This document shows, piece by piece, positions 27,059 to 36,847 of a stretch of DNA of 64,000 bases. Position 1 is the first letter of the stretch. Each line of letters begins with the position of its first letter. This stretch comes from Dehalogenimonas sp. W (GTDB lineage Bacteria > Chloroflexota > Dehalococcoidia > Dehalococcoidales > Dehalococcoidaceae). The position numbers and the translations under genes were made by a program. Location: assembly GCF_037094495.1 (NCBI RefSeq), contig NZ_CP146612.1, positions 1,708,241-1,772,240 on the forward strand, written 5' to 3'. Below the pieces are notes generated by a model that had not been told where the DNA came from, ran no database searches, and was given only the letters and a program-made list of their open reading frames with translations.

Positions 27059-27742
27059 CTGTCAGCCGTCAGCAGTCAGGTTTCAGCTTTTGAGTTCACA
27101 GTTTACAGTAGGCGGTAAACAGTAACTCCGTGGATTACCCGCTTTTGCGGGTAATGACAAAAAGAACGGGACCGGGCGGGCTAGGCATGCCTAGCCCCTA
27201 CGGAAACGCTATAAGGCTATTCTTGCAAGATTGCCACGACTGCCGGGGCGGCCTCGCAAAGACAGTGAAATACTACAAATACTACCAATTTCCAATATCT
27301 GAATGAGTGTACCGAGATTGCTTCGCCGGAGGCTCGCAAAGACGGTTACGAGCTGTCAGCTTTTTAGTTTTCAGTTTACAGTAGGCGGTAAACAGTAACT
27401 CCGTGGATTACCCGCTTTTGCGGGTAATGACAAAAAGAACGGTACCAGGCGGGCGAGGCATGCCCGCTGGGCGGGAAATCCTAAATCCCAAATAACAAAT
27501 CCTAAACAATATTAAATACCAAAATTACAATGACCAAAACGGGGCACCGGGATCGCAGGCTATTCTTACAAGATTGCCACGGCCGCCAAAGCGGCCTCGC
27601 AATGACGGAGGGGGGAAGCGGTCAGCCGTCAGCTTTCAGCTTTTGAGCTTACAGTTTACGGTAAGCAGCAAACAGTAGCTCCGTGGATTACCCGCTTTCG
27701 CGGGTAATGACAGGATACGGGCTGTACTGAGATTTTATGCAG
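27059..27742. repeat. Repeat-filled intergenic region between the lipase gene and uvrA
   Basis: About 680 bases without a gene. Three copies of a cassette run from CAGTTTACAG through TGGATTACCCGC-TTT-GCGGGTAATGAC (a perfect hairpin), at about 27100-27168, 27373-27442 and 27653-27712. Between them are a GATTGCCACGxC...CGGCCTCGCAA repeat (27229 and 27570), the 20-base palindrome at 27178 and an AT-rich repeat with AAATCCTAAACAA at 27496-27509. That last site matches the target of IS110 copies 1 and 3 and appears unoccupied. Confidence 0.85.
27178..27197. repeat. 20-base palindromic repeat, GGGCTAGG type
   Basis: Perfect palindrome GGGCTAGGCATGCCTAGCCC followed by CTACGG. The GCCCCT^ACGG edge is the junction used by IS110 copy 4 at another copy of this repeat, so this is a vacant site. 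Confidence 0.85.
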
Positions 27743-30568
<2,826 letters not shown>

Positions 30569-30594
30569 GGAAACTCCTTGAAAAACAGTCTTTC

Positions 30595-30624
30595 ATTATA
30601 CCGCTGAAAGGCATTTACGGACAA
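30595..30624 (-). promoter_or_regulatory. Candidate promoter for uvrA
   Basis: Minus strand TTGTCC, 18-base spacer, TATAAT, about 27 bases before the ATG. I did not see a convincing LexA-type operator. Confidence 0.5.
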
Positions 30625-30746
30625 TCAGCGGGGGACGGGGGCGGCGGACTCCACCACGGTTGGATTTGGTTCCTGCCGCTATTCGGTATATATTAGGGTG
30701 AATAACCGCCTGGGAAATAACGCCCGGTGAGAATAAGGACTGCTTT

Positions 30747-31409
30747 ATGTGTTTTTCAGCCGGAGCCAGTTTTGCCGCCGGGGCTGTTATTTCTGCCACC
30801 GGGGTCGCCACCATGCGCAAGGCCCGGCGGCCGGACCAAAGGTTATTCGCCGCCATCCCGTTTATTTTCGGCCTCCAGCAATTGTCCGAGGGAGTGGTCT
30901 GGGTGACCCTGCGATCCGGCGAACAGGCCGCCCTGCAGGACGCCGCCGCTCATATTTACCTGTGGGCAGCGCTGGTAATCTGGCCGGTGGTGGTCCCGCT
31001 GGCAATGTTCCTGATGGAACGGGTCAGAGAGCGGAAGCTGATCCTGACCGGGCTGCTGGCCGGCGGCGTGACCGTGGCCGCCTACTACGCTTACCGGCTG
31101 ATATTATTCAGCGTCACCCCGCAGATTGAGGGTACGCATATTATCTACCGCAATGATTTCCCCGGCGGCTTCGGGGATATTATCTTTGTGCTGTATCTGG
31201 CGGCCACCATCCTGTCCTTGTTCATCTCATCGGTCAGCAGAATGTGGGTGCTGGCAGGGCTGGTGCTGGTCTCTTTTATCATCGCCGTCTTCATGTTCAC
31301 CCAGGTTTTGACCTCGGTCTGGTGTTTCTTCGCCGCTATCGGCAGTGTCGTCATTTACTGGATACTCAGCGCGCCGGATAAGCGGCCGGTGACGGCTGCG
31401 GCTGGTTAA
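30747..31409 (+). CDS. DUF6629-like multi-spanning membrane protein
   Basis: A 220-residue membrane protein that starts MCFSAGASFAAGAVI and contains FIFGLQQLSEGVVW, the wording of the DUF6629 family. Six or seven hydrophobic segments span nearly the whole length. No catalytic motif is visible and no function is known to me. AAGGACTGC is a modest ribosome site. It is divergent from uvrA. Confidence 0.75.
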   Translation: MCFSAGASFAAGAVISATGVATMRKARRPDQRLFAAIPFIFGLQQLSEGVVWVTLRSGEQAALQDAAAHIYLWAALVIWPVVVPLAMFLMERVRERKLILTGLLAGGVTVAAYYAYRLILFSVTPQIEGTHIIYRNDFPGGFGDIIFVLYLAATILSLFISSVSRMWVLAGLVLVSFIIAVFMFTQVLTSVWCFFAAIGSVVIYWILSAPDKRPVTAAAG

Positions 31410-31545
31410 CCGGATTTACAATTGAATTTTCTTAAATGGCGCTAATTTCAGTAAACGAACCCGACTCCAGCTTCGGGAAAAACCCGTTTCAATCGTAAGT
31501 GACTTTTTCGTAGAAAAGTAACATCAATTGAAACAATTACGGGTT

Positions 31546-32088
31546 TCAGCTTTGGGCGCCGGTTGACCGGCAAACAAATACAGGCTCTATGAAAGTTTCA
31601 GACTCAGCAGTCCTGAAAGCTGAAGCAACATCAGTGATGTCGTTAAACACGCCCTCTTCCCGGCGCGGCTCCCGGGCATCCACGGCTAATTCCTTAACAT
31701 CCAGGGCAGCCAGCATCCGGCCGACCAGTTGAATCGCCGACATGATCCCCTCCCCGTCTTTACGGTCAAGGCGAAAATGCCGGCACACCAGCTTTACCAA
31801 AGCCTTCAAGGTTTTGTTAAGCACGGCATCATTGTGCGGATCATGGATGGCCACCATCTGCGACCGGATAAAAGCGGCGTACATCTCCCGTTGCAACACC
31901 GTAAAGTTGCCGGAACGCTCCAGCAGAGCATGAATCTTCCGGGTGGTCTTGAGGGAATAGACACCATGTTTGCAGGCATTCTGATTGCCGCGCGGTGCGC
32001 CGCGGCGACGGGGCGGTCGGCCGGCTTCGCCGGTTTGTGAATTGGGTTCCAATGGACTGTCCGGGGTACAAGTTGTATTATTATTCAT
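31546..32088 (-). CDS. Hypothetical protein with GAPRGNQNACKHG motif
   Basis: A 180-residue protein. The basic N-terminal block RRGAPRGNQNACKHGVYS matches a motif common at the start of small phage terminase-like or mobile-element proteins in Chloroflexota; the rest (helical, ~70-140) is not recognised. It has no ribosome site. The -10 element lies only 8 bases upstream of the ATG, so the transcript may be leaderless. It starts the accessory region and may come from a decayed integrated element. Confidence 0.6.
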   Translation of the reverse strand: MNNNTTCTPDSPLEPNSQTGEAGRPPRRRGAPRGNQNACKHGVYSLKTTRKIHALLERSGNFTVLQREMYAAFIRSQMVAIHDPHNDAVLNKTLKALVKLVCRHFRLDRKDGEGIMSAIQLVGRMLAALDVKELAVDAREPRREEGVFNDITDVASAFRTAESETFIEPVFVCRSTGAQS

Positions 32089-32095
32089 AGGTTGT

Positions 32096-32124
32096 ATTTT
32101 AGTACACTTGTAAGCTATTGTAAA
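32096..32124 (-). promoter_or_regulatory. Candidate promoter, leaderless gene
   Basis: Minus strand TTTACA, 17-base spacer, TAAAAT. The predicted start of transcription falls at or within a few bases of the ATG at 32088. Confidence 0.45.
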
Positions 32125-32245
32125 GAGGTAAATGTCTCATTCAGGCGGATTATTTTGTTATGTCAATAATGAAGAGCGTGGTTTCTACTGGCAAAGCCAT
32201 GATGCTGATCCGTTTCGCCGGCAATTTAATCACGTTACTTAAGCG

Positions 32246-33106
32246 TTAATGTCTCTGCTCCCGCGCCAAACGCAACGGTTCGGTGACAAAACTTCGTATA
32301 CCATTCACGACATGACCCAGCTCCGGCGCTGCTATGCGGTTGCGAGACCGAAAAGCAGACCACATTGCCCGTTTCCCGTCATCTCCCGCAAACTCATCAC
32401 TCAATCCTAACGGGGTGTCTTCCGGCAACGGGGTTCGGCGGCGATTGAAGGTGGCTACAATGGCTTCGGCGATACTTTCCGGCGGGAGATCTTCGCCAGC
32501 CAAAGCAAAAAGATCATAATAGTCCTTAACCCGGCTATTAGCCATCCCCAAGCTGACAATTGCTTCCAATTTTTCGGCAATCATCGTTGAGCGGGGATAA
32601 GCCCGCAACTTGATAACGGGCTGTTCGGCCAATATCACCGGAAAATCAATCTCTTCCGGCCCAGGAGTCACCGCGTCACCAAACCCTATATCCACCTGAA
32701 CGTTACAGCGGGTATTGCCGAGTCTCCCATTAATTTTAACCCTCAGGCCGCCGTACACATCATCTTCTCTAATCTGTTCAACACTGATTGAATCAGGATC
32801 AAAACGTATGCCGTCAGCCGCCCTGACTCTGCAAATTTCCTTTATTGCCGAGATGGTATAAGTCTCATTCGCCATACCAATTTCCAGCAAATCAATATCC
32901 CGCGTCGGCCGATGAGGAGAATCAAACCAGAGTGAAAAAAGCAGGGCACCTTTAAGCAGATAGCGGTTGCCGGCTTCAGAAACAGACAGACGGTAGAGAA
33001 AACGCTCCATAGCATAGCGGGTAAGCAGCAAATTGAATTCTTCCCCACGTTCCCGGGCAATGGTTAATAATCTGGCCTGGATGGAAACAGCAATGTTACT
33101 TTTCAT
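32246..33106 (-). CDS. AbiEii-type nucleotidyltransferase toxin
   Basis: A 286-residue nucleotidyltransferase of the AbiEii family. RYLLKGALLFSLWF and PTRDIDLLEIG hold the Gly-Ser-like and Asp-x-Asp metal motifs; MIAEKLEAIVSLG is the conserved helix and RVKDYYDLFALA the downstream family motif. AbiE toxins halt growth and act against phage by modifying tRNA or similar targets. The start is the ATG at 33106, overlapping the antitoxin stop (ATGA); the longer upstream reading would lie inside the antitoxin gene. Confidence 0.9.
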   Translation of the reverse strand: MKSNIAVSIQARLLTIARERGEEFNLLLTRYAMERFLYRLSVSEAGNRYLLKGALLFSLWFDSPHRPTRDIDLLEIGMANETYTISAIKEICRVRAADGIRFDPDSISVEQIREDDVYGGLRVKINGRLGNTRCNVQVDIGFGDAVTPGPEEIDFPVILAEQPVIKLRAYPRSTMIAEKLEAIVSLGMANSRVKDYYDLFALAGEDLPPESIAEAIVATFNRRRTPLPEDTPLGLSDEFAGDDGKRAMWSAFRSRNRIAAPELGHVVNGIRSFVTEPLRLAREQRH

Positions 33107-33699
33107 GAGAGCACTTCCAGATATGGCTTGATGACATTTTTTACTCGATTGATTGAAGCATATTTCCAAAGAAGGTCAATATCAAGCTTTTTCGCCCTGA
33201 GAGCCTCTTTCAACGCTTCAATAGCCACGTCAAGACCGACCTTGTTACGGAATTTGAAACAATCGGCAACGGTTTTCTCAATTCCAGTTATCCGAACCGG
33301 TATGCCGTCAATAAGACGAGTCACGACTCCGGCGTTCAGAGAATCCTGTGAATATCTCATTACTCTCAGTGGCGGATAATCCAGTCTTGGGGGATGTGCT
33401 TTATTACCGATAGCGATCCAAACCTCAAATGGCGCCTGGGTAGTAAGCCGGTGAAAAGCAAGGGCAGTCATGAGACAAAAAACTACCTGCGGCGCTCTTT
33501 TTGAAACCGCAGCCAGTGATCCCAACTCTGACTGAAGGTAACCAGGCAAAGAATACAGCCCGAAAGCAACCCGTTTCAGCTCGCCGCGTTCGGTCATCCG
33601 TTTTATCCGCATACGATTCATTCCCGCAGAGGTCAGTTCCCCGGCAGTAATCAGCTTATTCCTGGCAAATATGTGTTGAGTTTTCACTTCCATTTTCAT
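33103..33699 (-). CDS. AbiEi-type antitoxin / transcriptional regulator
   Basis: A 198-residue partner of the downstream toxin. The N-terminal winged helix-turn-helix (TAGELTSAGMNRMRIKRMTE then GELKRVAFGLYSLPG) is the AbiEi DNA-binding domain; the C-terminal part (GIEKTVADCFKFRNKVGLD) is typical of the antitoxin. Genes overlap by 4 bases. Known AbiEi proteins repress their own promoter, and the promoter here carries a short inverted repeat. Confidence 0.9.
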   Translation of the reverse strand: MKMEVKTQHIFARNKLITAGELTSAGMNRMRIKRMTERGELKRVAFGLYSLPGYLQSELGSLAAVSKRAPQVVFCLMTALAFHRLTTQAPFEVWIAIGNKAHPPRLDYPPLRVMRYSQDSLNAGVVTRLIDGIPVRITGIEKTVADCFKFRNKVGLDVAIEALKEALRAKKLDIDLLWKYASINRVKNVIKPYLEVLS

Positions 33700-33730
33700 C
33701 TATCCGTTATTTTTATTCGGTAGTTACTAT

Positions 33731-33759
33731 AATATACCGCGTATTATTAACATTTACAA
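33731..33759 (-). promoter_or_regulatory. Promoter and possible operator of the first AbiE operon
   Basis: Minus strand TTGTAA, 17-base spacer, TATATT. Within it ATAATA and TATTAT form an inverted repeat 7 bases apart, overlapping the -10, as expected for autorepression. Confidence 0.5.
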
Positions 33760-33810
33760 GTGGTAACATTTTTAGTCATAAAACGCGATAACCGGAGAGC
33801 TTAAAAGCCC

Positions 33811-33834
33811 CCGGTTATCATTACAGACTATTCA
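33811..33834. repeat. 24-base repeat, copy A
   Basis: CCGGTTATC-A-TTACAGA-C-TATTCA. A second copy with two differences is at 34790-34813. Here it is the right arm of a hairpin with GATAACCGG at 33787. The pair brackets the HEPN remnant and the pRiA4b-like gene. Confidence 0.6.
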
Positions 33835-33996
33835 CTTCCCGTTCGCCCACGAATTAACTACTCATAAATTCCTAATAGTTGAACCATTGGGTATCACCTC
33901 AACCGAATGGAGATTAGACAGACATTCCCGCTTTTATTTTGGTTCCGCCTTGATGAAATTATTCGCCGGTGCCTGGTCAAAATAGTGAAACAGCGC

Positions 33997-34165
33997 ATGA
34001 GCTTGAACGACTGGCTGGAACAAGGTTGGCTGGCGAAACATCGGCTTGACCGTCGGGAAATCAGAGAGTTACCGGGCATCGCCACCGGGCTATCACCGAT
34101 GCTGAGGTTACAGGAATCAGCCCTGACGCACGGTTGAGTGTGGTAAAATTCTCAAGCGAGCCTGT
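33997..34165 (+). pseudogene. N-terminal fragment of a HEPN-like protein, frameshifted
   Basis: The reading MSLNDWLEQGWLAKHRLD continues as REIRELPGIA and then loses the family pattern. Shifting frame near 34080 restores it as HRAITDAEVTGISPDARLSV. Both halves fit the start of small HEPN-type proteins (SLxDWLxxGWL...DRDLxDAxVxGLSPDxR). The reading then runs into the next gene, so the HEPN body is missing. A 3-base-register change plus truncation marks it as a remnant. The family assignment is from memory of the pattern, not from a search. Confidence 0.5.
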
Positions 34166-34167
34166 TT

Positions 34168-34704
34168 CTATCTCACCTTCCTGACCACTTCGTCTGCCGC
34201 CGCCAGGTCAAATTCATTCGGATCAAACTCGCCACCCAGCCACTCCACCATCTCCTCGTAGTCTTCGCTTTCCGGATCAGACAGCGTTACCAACAGATTA
34301 ATATACCCGGGCGGCCCGCCGACGTCCTCCGGCGGACAGGCTCTGGCCCCGGCTATGACGCGCTGTTTAGCCCCCGCCTCACTATCCACGGCCCGCAGCA
34401 ACTTGATTTCATGCCGCCAGCCGTCCCCCATGTCATATTCATATGTAAACGACTTTCTGCCGTCGGTGAATACCTTATCCAACGTCATTTTGCGGGAGTC
34501 CATGATGTCCGGGCCCCATTCAGGATCCGGATCACCATAGCGTTCCCGGCCAATTTCATACATATACAGGTGGGATTCGGTCCAGCCCATAGCCCGCTGG
34601 ATGATGCGGTGGAACTTGCGCAGATTAGTGTTGGAGGGAACCAGTACCGTCCGCCAGACCGGCGGATCCAGGTACATCAGAGTGATCTTGATTTCATAGA
34701 ACAT
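34168..34704 (-). CDS. Plasmid pRiA4b ORF-3-like protein
   Basis: A 178-residue protein that fits the pRiA4b ORF-3 (IS1096 Tnp-associated) family over its whole length: YLDPPVWRTVLVPSNTNLRK at the start, HRIIQRAMGWTESHLYMYEI, then FTYEYDMGDGWRHEI and CPPEDVGGPPGYINLL. The function of the family is unknown; members are common in plasmids and accessory islands. It stands alone among defence-type genes. Confidence 0.88.
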   Translation of the reverse strand: MFYEIKITLMYLDPPVWRTVLVPSNTNLRKFHRIIQRAMGWTESHLYMYEIGRERYGDPDPEWGPDIMDSRKMTLDKVFTDGRKSFTYEYDMGDGWRHEIKLLRAVDSEAGAKQRVIAGARACPPEDVGGPPGYINLLVTLSDPESEDYEEMVEWLGGEFDPNEFDLAAADEVVRKVR

Positions 34705-34789
34705 ATTGCAAAACCCTCCCCGGTTTGTGTCATTGTAATAATTTTGGCGTCATGTGGCAACACAAAAAACCTGAGGGCGGTTAAGCCCT

Positions 34790-34813
34790 CCGGTTATCGT
34801 TACAGATTATTCA
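34790..34813. repeat. 24-base repeat, copy B
   Basis: Partner of 33811-33834. It overlaps the hairpin GAGGGC-GGTTAA-GCCCTC, which may act as a terminator-like element. The 268 bases from 34705 to 34972 hold nothing else I recognise. Confidence 0.55.
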
Positions 34814-34972
34814 ATCAAAGACATCTCGTCGCTCGATGGGAGCCTCGTATCGCGCCAGAGGTGACACCATACGTCAAAGGATCAACCGGATAGAAAAGAC
34901 TGTATCGTCGAATATAACGTCGCTGGTTAGTTATTAAAGCAATAGTAAATAGGTGGAATAGCAACACACTCG

Positions 34973-36169
34973 TTATTTCAAGCACGGCTCTAAGTTCAAC
35001 AAAAAACGTTTAATGTTGAAACTGCCTATGGAATCCGATTCTAATTTGTTGTAGATATTGCGCATTGCATCTGTATATTTATCACTCGCTAAGCCATTTG
35101 TCTTAGCTAAATAGGCTTCAAGAAAAGCTGCCATCAGATCGCAAGTTTTAACAAGAGTGCCATCCCGAGGAGTGTACCTATCATCGTTATATTCATTAAC
35201 GAGTTCCTCACAACGAACTTCGCGTTCCTGGTCACCTTCAATTATTGTGTCGGAAAACTCGTTTTTTGTAAAACGACTAATCTCGTTATGCCATTCAGGT
35301 GGAATCTTTTTGAAAACTTCTTTTTCCATTTGTTCAACTTCATATTGTTTTAATAATTCTGCAATTCCAGTTCCGTGTTTAACGGGGGAAATAATGTCTC
35401 TGGTCAGAGCTTCAGGCAAATCGTGAAATAATCCTGTCAAGTAGTTCGTGACTCTTCCTTTTTCACAAATCTGACGTTCAATTGAAAATATGTACGAATA
35501 AATGGCAACAACCAGCATGTGGCCTAATACTGAGGTTTGTGGGACCCGGTCCAAATGAGACCATCTCTTTTGAAAGCGTAATGCACCACATAAATCGACA
35601 AAATCTTTTATTGATTCCCGTTTTATAAGACGTTTTATACCGTCTAAATTGAAATATTTGTAAACTTCCGCGTCAATGGAGCCTCTAATGCTATTTCGCT
35701 CAAAGTCGTCAGGATTTGCTCTTTCGACAATCTCATATTCCCATTTTGTTGCATAAAAATGCGCTGCCTCAAGAATTTTATCAACTTGATCAGTTTGAGT
35801 ATTAAAAATAAATTTTTTGTAGCGATCACCAATTTCATTTGGAAATCCATCAAAATATTGATTTGTCTGTTCGTACACCCATGCATTCAACGTATTATAC
35901 TGTTCCGGAACCGATTTGATTTTGTGAAATATTGGGGGTTTAATATCAGTTGTAGTTATCCTTCTTATGAGTTCAAATAGCCCACGTTCAATTAAAGCAA
36001 TCCAGTCTACATCGTTACCTGCTGACTCCTCATATTTTGCTAATACATAGCTGATAATCATTTTATGGGACTGTTTATCAAGTTCGGTGAGCATTGTGGG
36101 ACGTAATTTATCATTCCACCTTTGAAGACTGGCAGCTTCAAATATTTTTAGTAGAAAATCATGATACAT
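34973..36169 (-). CDS. HD domain hydrolase (YfbR-like), accessory region
   Basis: A 398-residue protein. The second half has the HD pattern: SVLGHMLVVAIYSY gives a His, GLFHDLPEALTRDI the His-Asp pair with the extra Glu/Asp typical of YfbR-type nucleotidases, and LVKTCDLMAAFLEAY the last Asp. The N-terminal 180 residues are not recognised. AAAGGA lies 9 bases before the ATG. The gene is AT-rich compared with uvrA or nuo, as is the adjacent restriction operon. It follows DUF429 on the same strand with a 66-base gap, so it may belong to that operon. The substrate is unknown; nucleotide depletion in defence is only a guess. Confidence 0.8.
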   Translation of the reverse strand: MYHDFLLKIFEAASLQRWNDKLRPTMLTELDKQSHKMIISYVLAKYEESAGNDVDWIALIERGLFELIRRITTTDIKPPIFHKIKSVPEQYNTLNAWVYEQTNQYFDGFPNEIGDRYKKFIFNTQTDQVDKILEAAHFYATKWEYEIVERANPDDFERNSIRGSIDAEVYKYFNLDGIKRLIKRESIKDFVDLCGALRFQKRWSHLDRVPQTSVLGHMLVVAIYSYIFSIERQICEKGRVTNYLTGLFHDLPEALTRDIISPVKHGTGIAELLKQYEVEQMEKEVFKKIPPEWHNEISRFTKNEFSDTIIEGDQEREVRCEELVNEYNDDRYTPRDGTLVKTCDLMAAFLEAYLAKTNGLASDKYTDAMRNIYNKLESDSIGSFNIKRFLLNLEPCLK

Positions 36170-36235
36170 ATGATCTTGTCCTTTTAAAACAGAATACCTT
36201 AGTTTCTGAATTTAGCATCATACCGAACCGTCTAT

Positions 36236-36847
36236 TTATTCGGGCCAAAAATAATGAATAGGCGCCAGCCAGTATTTTTTAGGATTTTGTTCGGTAGTTA
36301 GGCGTTCCACGCTAAGGCTAAGATCGTTTTGCCAGCGGCATTCAAACCCTTCTCTCGCAGAAACTGCTGAAATTAACGCATCACGTTCGTGGTCGGTATT
36401 TGGCTTGTCTCCTGCTTTAAAACAATCAGAAAATTCGGCCCAATCGTTATAATATAGTCCTTTAAGGAGCGCTTTGGGATGAGATTCAGTCACCGGAATC
36501 GAGGGAAAAACCTCTCGCACCCTTTGGACAAACATCGCTGCTTGGATTAATGCCGCACCGCGGAGTGAATTTGCTGCTTGCACCTCACCCCCACTCAATC
36601 GATAATGCTGTCGCAACCACTGATCAACTGATCGGTCTCCCGATTTTCCTGATGACCACCACAAAGGAGCGTCAATTCCGATTCCACTTGGTATTCTATC
36701 AAGCTTCTTTTGTATTATTTTTATCGCATCTTCGGCGCAGTCCACACACCATGTTTGTGAACTGCCATCACTTCTCAGAATCGCAAGACCGAAATTGCGT
36801 TTGCCACCTGGATCCACTCCAATCCATATAGCTCCGTTGTCGTTCAT
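36236..36847 (-). CDS. DUF429-like predicted nuclease
   Basis: A 203-residue protein of the DUF429/RNase H-like fold group. WIGVDPGGKRNFGLAIL gives the first-strand Asp, IGIDAPLWWSSG the second acidic site, and HERDALISAVSAREG the last Asp. Its ATG overlaps the methyltransferase stop by 4 bases (ATGA), so it is translated with the restriction-modification operon. DUF429 proteins are found beside defence genes, but a biochemical role has not been shown as far as I know. Confidence 0.82.
   Translation of the reverse strand: MNDNGAIWIGVDPGGKRNFGLAILRSDGSSQTWCVDCAEDAIKIIQKKLDRIPSGIGIDAPLWWSSGKSGDRSVDQWLRQHYRLSGGEVQAANSLRGAALIQAAMFVQRVREVFPSIPVTESHPKALLKGLYYNDWAEFSDCFKAGDKPNTDHERDALISAVSAREGFECRWQNDLSLSVERLTTEQNPKKYWLAPIHYFWPE

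Noticed and set aside
32246..33169. Longer AbiEii start at 33169
   Set aside because: It would lie inside the antitoxin gene; the ATGA overlap at 33106 is the usual arrangement.
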